Shown in pieces: positions 1 to 6,014 of a stretch of DNA of 6,101 nt. Under the pieces are notes generated by a model that was given only the letters and a program-made list of their open reading frames with translations, had not been told where the DNA came from and made no database searches. The DNA is from JAKBCQ01 sp021807585 (GTDB lineage Bacteria > Planctomycetota > Planctomycetia > Isosphaerales > Isosphaeraceae), in the NCBI GenBank assembly GCA_027325115.1, contig DAHWFG010000585.1, forward strand, positions 1-6,101, in the 5' to 3' direction. The stretch's first letter is position 1; every line of letters begins with the position of its first letter. The position numbers were made by a program, and so were the translations under genes.

Positions 1-1
1 T

Positions 2-82
2 TCGGGGAGGTTCTTCCAGGCGTCATATCAAGGCGACCAGAACTTCCGCGGCGGTCGATCGAACATCGTCCAGGGGGTTTGA
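2..82 (+). CDS. Possible C-terminal end of a plus-strand gene entering from the left edge
   Basis: The frame beginning at position 2 is open from the window edge to a TGA at 80-82 and would encode 26 residues ending in SNIVQGV. About 20 of the 26 codons end in G or C, which fits real coding sequence in this GC-rich DNA. The residues (GRFFQAS, NFRGGRSN) look like ordinary protein, but I recognise no family. If real, this gene converges on the purine nucleoside phosphorylase gene, with the hairpin at 102-135 between the two stop codons. The other forward frames and some reverse frames are also open here, so this is weak. The rest of 1-101 shows nothing else I can name. Confidence 0.28.
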   Translation, partial: SGRFFQASYQGDQNFRGGRSNIVQGV

Positions 83-101
83 GCGCGGAGTCAATCGTAT
101 G

Positions 102-135
102 AACAATCGCCGATGCCATTACATCGGCGATTGTT
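102..135 (-). terminator. Perfect 14-bp hairpin at the end of the nucleoside operon
   Basis: AACAATCGCCGATG (102-115) pairs perfectly with CATCGGCGATTGTT (122-135) around a 6-nt loop. The right arm overlaps the TAA stop of the phosphorylase gene (134-136), so the structure starts within the stop codon on the minus strand. No clean T-tract follows on the minus strand, only the ATTGTT end of the arm. On the plus strand it is followed by ATTTAA. It most likely acts as a terminator or 3' end stabiliser, perhaps in both directions. The stem is certain from the sequence; the role is inferred. Confidence 0.6.
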
Positions 136-1042
136 ATTTAATCGTCGACCGGTCGATTCCATTGCGTTTTGAATGGGGCGCGTTTTTTATCGCTTCAATG
201 AGGCTCGGAATCCGACGCGGCGATTTGGCGACGAAGCGTGCGACGAGCGCTCCCAGTTTGGGAGCGGCGATCTTGCCCGCCTCGAGCACCTCGGCGTGCG
301 TGATCGGGTGCTTCGACACCCCCGCGGCGTGATTCGACACGATCGCGAACGCAGCGACTTCGAGCCCCATGTGGCGAGCGACGATCGCCTCGGGCGCGAC
401 CGACATCCCCACCAGATCGGCGCCCAGTACCCGAAGCATCCGGATCTCGGCGGGAGTTTCATAACTCGGGCCCGAGACCGCGGCGTAAACGCCGAAGCCG
501 AGCTCGACCCCGGTCTCCCGCGCCGCGTCGATCGCGAGCCCGCGCAACCTCGCCGAATAGACCTCCGACATATCCGGAAATCTCGGACCCAAACGCGCGT
601 CGTTCGGTCCCCGCAACGGATTCTCACCAATAAGATTCAAGTGATCCGTAATCGATACGATCGATCCCGGAACGATCTTCGGGTCGACTCCCCCCGCGGC
701 CGCGGTCAGGACGATCGTCCTCGCCCCCAACCGCGCCAGCGCTCGAATCGGCGCCGTCGCCGACGCGAGCGATCGTCCCTCGTAATAATGAAATCGACCC
801 TGAAGCATCGCGGTTTCAACCCCCGCGAGCGAACCCAAAACAAGATTCCCAGAGTGCCCCTCGACCGTCGTCCGGGGGAATCCCGCAATCTCCTGATACG
901 GTATCACCGTCTCCGATTCAACCCGATCGGCAAGATCCCCAAGCCCCGAACCCAGAACGATCCCGATCGCCGGCGTTCCCGCGTACCGCCGCCGAATCGA
1001 TTCGACCGAAGCGTTCAGATCGTCGACCGTAATAGATTCCAT
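134..1042 (-). CDS. Purine nucleoside phosphorylase (trimeric type, PNP/MTAP family)
   Basis: Cytosolic enzyme of purine salvage: inosine, guanosine or their deoxy forms plus phosphate give the free base and (deoxy)ribose-1-phosphate. Over 302 residues the family motifs appear in order: GSGLG (31-35) and GHSG (62-65), phosphate-binding loops; QGRFHYYEG (81-89); TAAAGG (113-118); GPSYET (191-196), whose Glu contacts the base; VGMS (211-214); SNHAAG (236-241), whose Asn marks 6-oxopurine specificity; and ITHAEVLEAG (247-256), with the ribose-side His. The third phosphate-side motif is usually TNAAGG; here Asn is replaced by Ala. About 25 residues at the C-terminus, basic and ending in RSTIK, extend past the usual end of the family. 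The ATG at 1042 gives the normal N-terminus but has only a weak AGAAG-like ribosome binding site. The gene lies 38 bp after a nucleoside transporter on the same strand, so the two are probably co-transcribed. Family assignment is firm; choice among inosine, guanosine and methylthio substrates is inferred. Confidence 0.95.
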   Translation of the reverse strand: MESITVDDLNASVESIRRRYAGTPAIGIVLGSGLGDLADRVESETVIPYQEIAGFPRTTVEGHSGNLVLGSLAGVETAMLQGRFHYYEGRSLASATAPIRALARLGARTIVLTAAAGGVDPKIVPGSIVSITDHLNLIGENPLRGPNDARLGPRFPDMSEVYSARLRGLAIDAARETGVELGFGVYAAVSGPSYETPAEIRMLRVLGADLVGMSVAPEAIVARHMGLEVAAFAIVSNHAAGVSKHPITHAEVLEAGKIAAPKLGALVARFVAKSPRRIPSLIEAIKNAPHSKRNGIDRSTIK

Positions 1043-1080
1043 TGTGCTTATCTTCTATTATCTTTATAAATAATTGTTCG

Positions 1081-2313
1081 TTACACAATGATTCCAGCGA
1101 TGCACGCCGAAAGATAATTGGCGAGCGTGCCGGCGAGCAGCGCTCTGGTTCCAAGCCTGGCGAGATCGCCTCGGCGTTCGGGGACGAGCGCGCCGATGCC
1201 GCCGAGCTGAATGCCGATCGACCCCACGTTGGCGAATCCGCAGAGAGCGAACGTCGCGATCGTGAACGAGCGGGGTGACAATTCCGATTTTCCCAAGTCG
1301 CCGTACGCGATCAACTCGTTAAGGATCGTTCGCGTACCCAGCAGCCCTCCCACCTTGGCGCTCTCATCCCAGGAAACCCCCAGCAAATACGCCGCGGGGG
1401 AAAGGAACACCCCCAAAATCGCCTGCAACGACGTATGAAAATAGCCCAGGCCTTTATTGATCAGAGCGACGAGCGCCAGAAACGCGATCAGCATCGCGAC
1501 GATGTTGATCACGAGAGACATCCCCTCGCGAGCCCCCCGCGAAGCCGCGTCAAGAAGATTCGCGTCGACCCGCTCGGCTCGCGTTCGTACCCCCCCCTCG
1601 GTCTCGGGCGTTTCGGTTTCGGGAATCAACATCTTGGCGAGCATGATCGATCCCGGAGCGGTCATTATCACAGCCGTGAGAATATGTTTTGATGAGATTC
1701 CAAGTTCGATGTACGCCGCCATGATTCCTCCCGAAACGTGCGCCATGCCCGATGTCATCACCGTGAGGAGCTCGGACCGGGTGAGTTTGGGGAGATACGG
1801 GCGGATCGTCAGCGGCGCCTCGGTTTGGCCCAGAAAGAGCGACGCGGCGACGTTGAGCGATTCGGCGCCGCTCGCCCGCATCAATTTTGAGGGGACGATC
1901 GCGAACCCGCGAACAATCCATTGCATGATTCCCAGTTGATATAAAACCGCGAACAACGCCGATACGAAGATCACCGCGGGGAGGACGCGAAACGCGAAGA
2001 CGAATCCCGCGGGCCCCTTCGGATTCAAGAGCGCCTCGCCGAAAACGAACGCCGCGCCCACCCGCGCGCAATCGAGCCCTCGTTCGATCGCCGCGGCGGA
2101 GTGCTCGAACGCCTTCACCCCCCACGAATACCGGAGCGCGAAAATCGCCACGCCCCACTGCAAAACAAGCCCCCAAAAGACGACCCGCTTCGAAATCGCG
2201 CGACGATTCTCGGATAACAAATAAACGATCACAAGGATCACAAAGATCCCCAGGAATCCGCGATACCGATCGAATAAAAACGCGATCGAAGCGAAGCGGA
2301 CGCCTTCATTCAT
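1081..2313 (-). CDS. nupC: Concentrative nucleoside transporter, NupC/CNT family
   Basis: Inner-membrane symporter that brings nucleosides into the cell with protons or sodium ions. The 410 residues are strongly hydrophobic with many membrane segments. The N-terminus reads LLSENRRAISKR (32-43), as in other bacterial CNTs. The substrate-site motifs are present: GQTEAPL at 162-168 (hairpin HP1, base-binding Gln, Thr and Glu), NEL at 332-334 with the conserved acidic residue, and CGFANVGSIGIQLGG at 358-372, where Asn362 and Ser365 match the ribose-binding pair of characterised CNTs. The segment at 231-250 (PETETPETEGG) is an acidic loop. Length is normal for bacterial CNTs. The ATG at 2313 has no strong Shine-Dalgarno; it lies about 33 nt after the predicted transcription start. 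It is first in a probable operon with the phosphorylase, which would act on the imported nucleoside. Which nucleosides it carries, and the coupling ion, cannot be read from the sequence; the symbol is given by family resemblance. Confidence 0.93.
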   Translation of the reverse strand: MNEGVRFASIAFLFDRYRGFLGIFVILVIVYLLSENRRAISKRVVFWGLVLQWGVAIFALRYSWGVKAFEHSAAAIERGLDCARVGAAFVFGEALLNPKGPAGFVFAFRVLPAVIFVSALFAVLYQLGIMQWIVRGFAIVPSKLMRASGAESLNVAASLFLGQTEAPLTIRPYLPKLTRSELLTVMTSGMAHVSGGIMAAYIELGISSKHILTAVIMTAPGSIMLAKMLIPETETPETEGGVRTRAERVDANLLDAASRGAREGMSLVINIVAMLIAFLALVALINKGLGYFHTSLQAILGVFLSPAAYLLGVSWDESAKVGGLLGTRTILNELIAYGDLGKSELSPRSFTIATFALCGFANVGSIGIQLGGIGALVPERRGDLARLGTRALLAGTLANYLSACIAGIIV

Positions 2314-2352
2314 AAATCATCATCCGATTCATCTTGTTTAGATAGAATCTTG

Positions 2353-2358
2353 ATTATA
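2353..2358 (-). promoter_or_regulatory. Candidate -10 element of the nucleoside operon
   Basis: The minus strand reads TATAAT here, a perfect sigma-70 -10 consensus in otherwise GC-rich DNA, 40 nt upstream of the transporter start codon. No good -35 match lies 16-18 nt further upstream, because that place is taken by the terminator of the preceding gene. Transcription would start near 2346, giving a leader of about 33 nt. The hexamer is seen; its use is inferred. Confidence 0.4.
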
Positions 2359-2370
2359 CGTGATGGGATG

Positions 2371-2409
2371 AAAAAGCGTCCCCGCGACGGAGCGGCCGGG
2401 GGACGCCTT
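2371..2409 (-). terminator. Intrinsic terminator of the TlpA-like gene
   Basis: On the minus strand GCGTCCCC (2406-2399) pairs with GGGGACGC (2383-2376) across a 15-nt loop and is followed at once by TTTTT (2375-2371). This is a standard rho-independent terminator, about 65 nt after the stop codon at 2473-2475. It separates the TlpA-like gene from the nucleoside operon just downstream. Confidence 0.8.
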
Positions 2410-2472
2410 GAGTTCGAGCGAACCGAATTTCGCGGAGGGATACCGCTTCGTTATCGGCGATCGCCTTGTCGT

Positions 2473-3906
2473 TTACTTTTTGCCCGCGATCAGCGAACGT
2501 CCCGAAAGGAGGGTTTCGATCTCGCGAGCCATCGTCTCGACGACTCCGGGGTTCGCGCCCACGTGCGTCGCCTGAACGATCCCCTTGCGGTCGATGATCA
2601 CCACCGACGGGAGCGCCTCGATTTGAAACAAATCTCCCACAATATGTTTGGGATCAAGCGCCACAAATCCGACGGGCGTTCGCGTCAACTCCAAATCTTT
2701 GTCTTTGAGCGTTTTCTCGACGATCTTGCGGACGCTGATCAGATCTTCGGGAACGCCGTCTTGCGAAAGCGCGACGACGACGACGTTCTTTTTATCGGCC
2801 GCGAACAGTTGCGTCATCTTATCGACGTCGGGGAGTTCCGAAAGGCAAGGCCCGCACCACGTGGCCCAAAAATCGATCAACACGACCTTCCCCTCGAGAT
2901 CCGACTTCTTGATCTTCTTAACCTTGCCGGGTCCGTCGAGGACGGTCAGCTCGAAATCGGGAGCGGGTTTCCCCACCCATTCGTTGATCTTGAACTTCTG
3001 TTCCTCCTCGGCGGGCTTTTCGTCGATCAATTCGGCGAGCGAAGCGATCTTGGTGAACCCCTCGGGGATCTTGAACGCAAACGCTTCGGCCGCGGGAGAT
3101 TTCGCCGACACCTCGCCCGAATACCACGAAAAATCGACGATCTTCGTCGAATCGCCGGGAGGCGTCATCGCCTTCAAATCCTCGGCGTCAAACGTAAACT
3201 CGATCCGCTCGATCCACTTCGTCATGGGATCGATCGAAAGCACCAGATCGGGTCCGTCGAGAGGCATCAGTATTCTTTTGTATGTCTTATTATCAACCTT
3301 TTGATCCGGAAGCGATTTGAGCGAACCCTGGCTCATATCTAAAACCGCTTTTTCACCGGCTTCGTTGAGGAGCAGATTGAGGACGATGTAAACGGGAGGT
3401 CCGCCCGAGCCGCCGAGAATCAACGACGCGAGCGGGCCGTCGGAAAAAAGGCCGAAATCGATCGTCTTGGGAGAAGCCGTCGTGTTGTATTTGTTGAGCA
3501 TTCCGACAATCGTCGTCAGCTTCTCGCCGTCGCCGATTAACCGCACCCCCTCGGACTCGAATTGAATCTTGTTCGGCCGAGCGAACGAAAGCGTGATCGG
3601 CGTCCGCTGCACCCGCGGCTTCCCCTCGACCTCGAGCTTGATCGTAAACGCTCCGTGATCCACGTACGCCTGTGTGTTTTTATAAGCACGCGCAACTTCG
3701 GAAAAGAGCGCGAGCGCCGCGGGGTCGGGTTTGGGAACGTCCCGCTTCGCAACGGGCTTGGCCGCGGCGTCGACGTCCTTCTTATCCAAGTTCTTGGATT
3801 CGTTTTTGGGAGAATCGACCTCGGCCTTGAGGACGAGCGCGGACGTTACGATCATCGTCGTCGCGACGATCGCCCCCGACACGACTCGGCGAAACGTGAC
3901 CATCAC
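2473..3906 (-). CDS. Exported TlpA-like thiol-disulfide oxidoreductase with N-terminal LolA/DUF2092-like region
   Basis: Predicted envelope thioredoxin of 477 residues. Residues 1-28 (basic FRR, hydrophobic 8-27, then LKAEV) form a signal peptide or membrane anchor. Residues 31-60 are a Lys/Asp/Pro-rich linker. Residues about 62-290 are rich in alternating beta strands (ITLSFARPNKIQFES, GDGEKLTTIV, LVLSIDPMTKWIERIEFTFD) and resemble the LolA/LppX fold of DUF2092-type proteins; this is judged by eye. Residues about 308-470 are a TlpA/AhpC-TSA thioredoxin domain: GKPAPDFEL, then GKVVLIDFWATWCGPC, with the redox pair Cys351-Cys354 and the cis-proline at 433 (EALPSVVIID). The family role is reduction or exchange of disulfides outside the cytoplasm; the partner is unknown. 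The first start is GTG at 3906, 8 nt after AAGGA; an in-frame ATG follows at 3903 (11 nt away), and the two differ by one residue. It is monocistronic, with its own terminator at 2371-2409. I found no convincing promoter in its palindrome-rich upstream gap. Confidence 0.88.
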   Translation of the reverse strand: MMVTFRRVVSGAIVATTMIVTSALVLKAEVDSPKNESKNLDKKDVDAAAKPVAKRDVPKPDPAALALFSEVARAYKNTQAYVDHGAFTIKLEVEGKPRVQRTPITLSFARPNKIQFESEGVRLIGDGEKLTTIVGMLNKYNTTASPKTIDFGLFSDGPLASLILGGSGGPPVYIVLNLLLNEAGEKAVLDMSQGSLKSLPDQKVDNKTYKRILMPLDGPDLVLSIDPMTKWIERIEFTFDAEDLKAMTPPGDSTKIVDFSWYSGEVSAKSPAAEAFAFKIPEGFTKIASLAELIDEKPAEEEQKFKINEWVGKPAPDFELTVLDGPGKVKKIKKSDLEGKVVLIDFWATWCGPCLSELPDVDKMTQLFAADKKNVVVVALSQDGVPEDLISVRKIVEKTLKDKDLELTRTPVGFVALDPKHIVGDLFQIEALPSVVIIDRKGIVQATHVGANPGVVETMAREIETLLSGRSLIAGKK

Positions 3907-3928
3907 GGGAGTCTTCCTTTTTCCTAGG

Positions 3929-3942
3929 AGGAATGTATTCCT
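3929..3942. repeat. Inverted repeat upstream of the TlpA-like gene
   Basis: AGGAAT-GT-ATTCCT is a 6-bp inverted repeat with a 2-nt centre, 23 nt upstream of the start codon. It is flanked by the palindrome TCCTAGGA (3922-3929) and followed by GGACC-6 nt-GGTCC (3948-3963). It could be an operator or leader structure, but nothing beyond its position supports that. Confidence 0.35.
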
Positions 3943-4010
3943 TCGGCGGACCGATCCTGGTCCACGAAGCGGTCAGTTTAACAAAAGCAACGGCCGGCGA
4001 ACCAGCCGAA

Positions 4011-4043
4011 TTCCGCCGGCGGAAACCGCGTCGATCGTCGACG
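4011..4043. repeat. Two adjacent palindromes in the intergenic gap
   Basis: TTCCGCCGGCGGAA (4011-4024) is a perfect 14-nt palindrome. CGTCGA-TCG-TCGACG (4029-4043) is a 6-bp stem with a 3-nt loop. Both lie between the stop codon of the first paralog gene and the TlpA-like gene. They could help end the minus-strand transcript although no T-tract follows, or they could be protein binding sites. The structure is seen; the role is not known. Confidence 0.4.
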
Positions 4044-4055
4044 ACCGAACCCCAC

Positions 4056-4075
4056 GCCGACGTCGTCGGCTTTTT
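4056..4075 (+). terminator. Terminator-like hairpin pointing along the plus strand
   Basis: GCCGAC-GTC-GTCGGC (4056-4070) forms a 6-bp GC-rich stem and is followed by TTTTT (4071-4075) on the plus strand. That is the direction opposite to every confident gene nearby. On the minus strand the stem is preceded by A5 and followed by GTGGGG, so it is a poor minus-strand terminator. It may block antisense transcription from the plus strand, or be chance. Confidence 0.4.
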
Positions 4076-4097
4076 CATCGATAGCGCCGAGAGCGCC

Positions 4098-5063
4098 TTA
4101 TTCGATCCCTGGAAACGCCGCGTTCGTCACCCCTGGAAGGTTCATCAGCCCCTCGAATTTCACGTAAACCTCGCCCGTCTGGCTCGCGTTCGACCCCGGC
4201 GAAGGATGCGGCGCGGGTATGTATTTGATCTCCACGACGCCGACACCGTGGCTGTAACTCGCGGCCCCCAACGCATTTGGTTGGATCGGAGCGAGCGGAC
4301 TCGGCGGAGTCGTCGTGTAAATCGGCCCCGAATACATCCCGCCCCCGCCGAGATCGAATGAGAATGCCAGCTTCGACGGCAATCCGTGATCAAGCATCGC
4401 GGGATCGGCGCTCGACATGCCAGGAAGATTCGTCAGATCGAGGAATAGAATGCTCGATGTTTGGAGAAAATTCGACGGAACGATCGTCACAAGGCCGATC
4501 GTTTGACCCGCGACGGGATCCGCGAACGTCGGCTGCGCATGTGGATCCGCGGGAGGAAGCAAGAGAATCTGGGTGCGCCCCTTCGAAAATTGATTCGAAC
4601 TCGTTGAATTCCCATAACTATAAATATGAATTGTCTTAGACTGATTGGTGAATCGCGGCGGACCGACGAAATACTTGCCGATGAAAGTCGCGGTGAATTC
4701 CTCGCGGCGGATCTCGCGCGGAGTCGGCTGCGGCGTCGGGTAGGAAACTCCGTTGACGACGACGGGTCCGTACAATTGTTGAACGAAGCTCGCGACGAGG
4801 CCGGGAGGAATTCCGACGGCTGAACTTCGGTGCGCGTTCGATCCCTCGTGAGCGATCGCGGTCGCGGGGCTTCGCGTCGTCGCGGTATCGGCGAATCGAG
4901 CCCCTCCGAAACCGCCGCCGATCGCCCGCTCGCGCCCCGCGATCTCGTGCGCCAAAACCGTCGAACCGAGCCCCGAGCGGGTCTCGCGAACCTCGAGCGC
5001 CTCGACCCCCGGTCGCACGCTTCGTCGATCCTCCTTTCGCGCTCGATTCGGCCGCGAGGTCAC
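4098..5063 (-). CDS. Planctomycete LE-x-R-motif protein, tandem paralog 1 (uncharacterised)
   Basis: I assign the start to GTG at 5063, because GGAGGAG stands 7 nt upstream. An ATG at 5105 and a TTG at 5135 are in frame but lack such a site and would add a Cys-rich, unlikely N-terminus. This gives 321 residues. Residues 1-18 are strongly basic, then VEALEVRE (20-27) resembles the LE-x-LE-x-R motif of exported planctomycete proteins (LEPR-XLL type). No hydrophobic signal peptide is visible. Residues about 34-85 are low-complexity Gly/Ala/Arg/Ser. The conserved body begins near SYPTPQPTPREIRREEF (107-123) and has IHIYSYGNSTSSNQ, HGLPSKLAFSFD, and VGVVEIKYIP near 274-283. It ends with GEVYVKFEGLMN (297-308). 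The same landmarks in the same order occur in the gene at 5146-5937, so the two are paralogs. The beta-strand and Pro/Gly/Ser/Thr richness suggests a surface or extracellular protein. Function unknown. Confidence 0.82.
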   Translation of the reverse strand: MTSRPNRARKEDRRSVRPGVEALEVRETRSGLGSTVLAHEIAGRERAIGGGFGGARFADTATTRSPATAIAHEGSNAHRSSAVGIPPGLVASFVQQLYGPVVVNGVSYPTPQPTPREIRREEFTATFIGKYFVGPPRFTNQSKTIHIYSYGNSTSSNQFSKGRTQILLLPPADPHAQPTFADPVAGQTIGLVTIVPSNFLQTSSILFLDLTNLPGMSSADPAMLDHGLPSKLAFSFDLGGGGMYSGPIYTTTPPSPLAPIQPNALGAASYSHGVGVVEIKYIPAPHPSPGSNASQTGEVYVKFEGLMNLPGVTNAAFPGIE

Positions 5064-5070
5064 GCTCGTT

Positions 5071-5077
5071 CTCCTCC
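5071..5077 (-). promoter_or_regulatory. Strong ribosome binding site that sets the start of paralog 1
   Basis: The minus strand reads GGAGGAG (within AGGGGGAGGAG), 7 nt before the GTG at 5063-5061. It is the strongest Shine-Dalgarno match in the window, and it argues against the longer in-frame starts at 5105 (ATG) and 5135 (TTG). Confidence 0.7.
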
Positions 5078-5145
5078 CCCTACAATCGCAAAAACAATGA
5101 TTCATTGATCCGATACAATCAGGCGACTCGATCAAACATAATTAC

Positions 5146-5937
5146 TCACATATAATTTTTATCAATGGGATTTTGCGCTCCCGAGTTGTTGATTAAACCC
5201 CGGAAGACGACGTAAACTTTGCCCGAACCGAGGGTTCGAGGTAACGGGTGTTTATCGGGAACGTATTTAAAAGTCGCCTCGCCCAATCCCAAGTTCCAAT
5301 TGTCGACGCTTGAAGGGGGAACGCCGGGCGTTCCCGGAGGGGGATTCGCGGGGGTTCCGTTCGCATTGAAGTAATTCGACGGAAAATTGTTGAATCCGGG
5401 AAGATTCGTGCCCACCCCCGTGAACGTCGTTCCGCTCGTCGCGTCGTGAACCCAATAAAGCCGCGTCGGTAGACCGTGAACCTCGGTTCCCGTCGGACCC
5501 TGAAGGTCGAGGATGATGCTGCCGCCGCTCGATAAAAAATTGGCCACCAGAAAATGCATCAGCCCCGTAACGGGCGCCCCGGGAGACGAAGGCTCATAAA
5601 CGACATATTGAAACCGCGCTTTTCTAGACATATTGCTGCTCGCGGATTTACCGTATCCATGAATCGAGTATGCTTGCGTGTTGAAAACGCCCGGTCCCAC
5701 CGTGTAAACACCCGCGCCGATCGCGACGAACGATTCCCGAGCGATCTCCCCGGGAGTCGGTTGCGGCGTTCCCGGAGGATAAAGCAAGGGAACGAACTGC
5801 GCGACGTCGCGCGCGATCGTATGATTTCCAGGCAAGTTCGGCCCCAAACTCGCCGGCAGGTCGCGCGTCTCCAACCGCTCGAGAACGGGCGTCGATCGCT
5901 TTCGTTTCGACTTTTTTTTAATATCAAAAATATTCAT
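5146..5937 (-). CDS. Planctomycete LE-x-R-motif protein, tandem paralog 2 (uncharacterised)
   Basis: A 263-residue protein. Residues 1-15 are highly basic (KKKSKRKR). VLERLETRDLPAS follows at 18-30, a good match to the LE-x-LE-x-R-x-L motif at the N-terminus of exported planctomycete proteins. No hydrophobic signal segment is visible. The body carries TPQPTPGEIARESF (57-70), YTVGPG (78-83), SIHGYGKSASSN (91-102), HGLPTRL (154-160), a Pro/Gly/Asn-rich stretch (178-212), GEATFKYVPDKHP (219-231) and GSGKVYVVFRGLIN (237-250). These align in order with paralog 1, and the C-terminus aligns with the partial gene at 6015-6101. It is shorter than paralog 1 mainly because it lacks the low-complexity region after the motif. 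The ATG at 5937 follows only a weak GAG-like ribosome binding site; an upstream stop (ATG-AGT-TAG) prevents extension. A run of eight A bases covers codons 7-9. It lies 82 bp before paralog 1 and 77 bp after the third copy, all on one strand. Function unknown. Confidence 0.85.
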   Translation of the reverse strand: MNIFDIKKKSKRKRSTPVLERLETRDLPASLGPNLPGNHTIARDVAQFVPLLYPPGTPQPTPGEIARESFVAIGAGVYTVGPGVFNTQAYSIHGYGKSASSNMSRKARFQYVVYEPSSPGAPVTGLMHFLVANFLSSGGSIILDLQGPTGTEVHGLPTRLYWVHDATSGTTFTGVGTNLPGFNNFPSNYFNANGTPANPPPGTPGVPPSSVDNWNLGLGEATFKYVPDKHPLPRTLGSGKVYVVFRGLINNSGAQNPIDKNYM

Positions 5938-6014
5938 GTTCTAACTCATATAGGTCTGGAATCGCCCAGGTTCCGGCTCTTCCGCGGACGTACGCCGAAG
6001 CGGCCGCGCCGTCT

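Noticed and set aside
1..101. Regulatory or RNA element in the left edge region
   Set aside because: Apart from a weak C-terminal coding frame on the plus strand I see no promoter, tRNA or structured RNA there.
173..1069. 298-codon open frame on the plus strand opposite the phosphorylase gene
   Set aside because: Its product is dominated by Arg, Asp and Pro with no domain, as expected from the complement of GC-rich codons. The minus-strand frame has every PNP motif.
2350..3342. 330-codon open frame on the plus strand opposite the TlpA-like gene
   Set aside because: It covers the coding region of a clear TlpA protein plus the terminator, is rich in Arg and Asp, and shows no recognisable domain or ribosome binding site. 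It is a shadow frame.
3933..4361. Plus-strand open frame across the 3907-4097 gap into paralog 1
   Set aside because: It runs through the terminator-like hairpin at 4056-4075 and antisense to paralog 1, and its Arg-rich product resembles nothing. The hairpin alone does not make a plus-strand gene likely.
5095..5107. CAATGA-T-TCATTG followed by T5 on the minus strand as a terminator after paralog 2
   Set aside because: The stem is AT-rich with a 1-nt centre, so only a few weak pairs could form. A real terminator here is not supported, and co-transcription of the array remains possible.
5064..5135. Cys-rich N-terminal extension of paralog 1 (MNHCFCDC)
   Set aside because: It lies upstream of a strong ribosome binding site and GTG and has no counterpart in paralog 2; it is best read as untranslated leader.
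5912..5919. Run of eight A (A-AAA-AAG) at codons 7-9 of paralog 2 as a programmed frameshift or phase-variation site
   Set aside because: The lysine run fits the basic N-terminus of this protein class, and no stop-go architecture, downstream structure or recognisable product in a shifted frame supports recoding.
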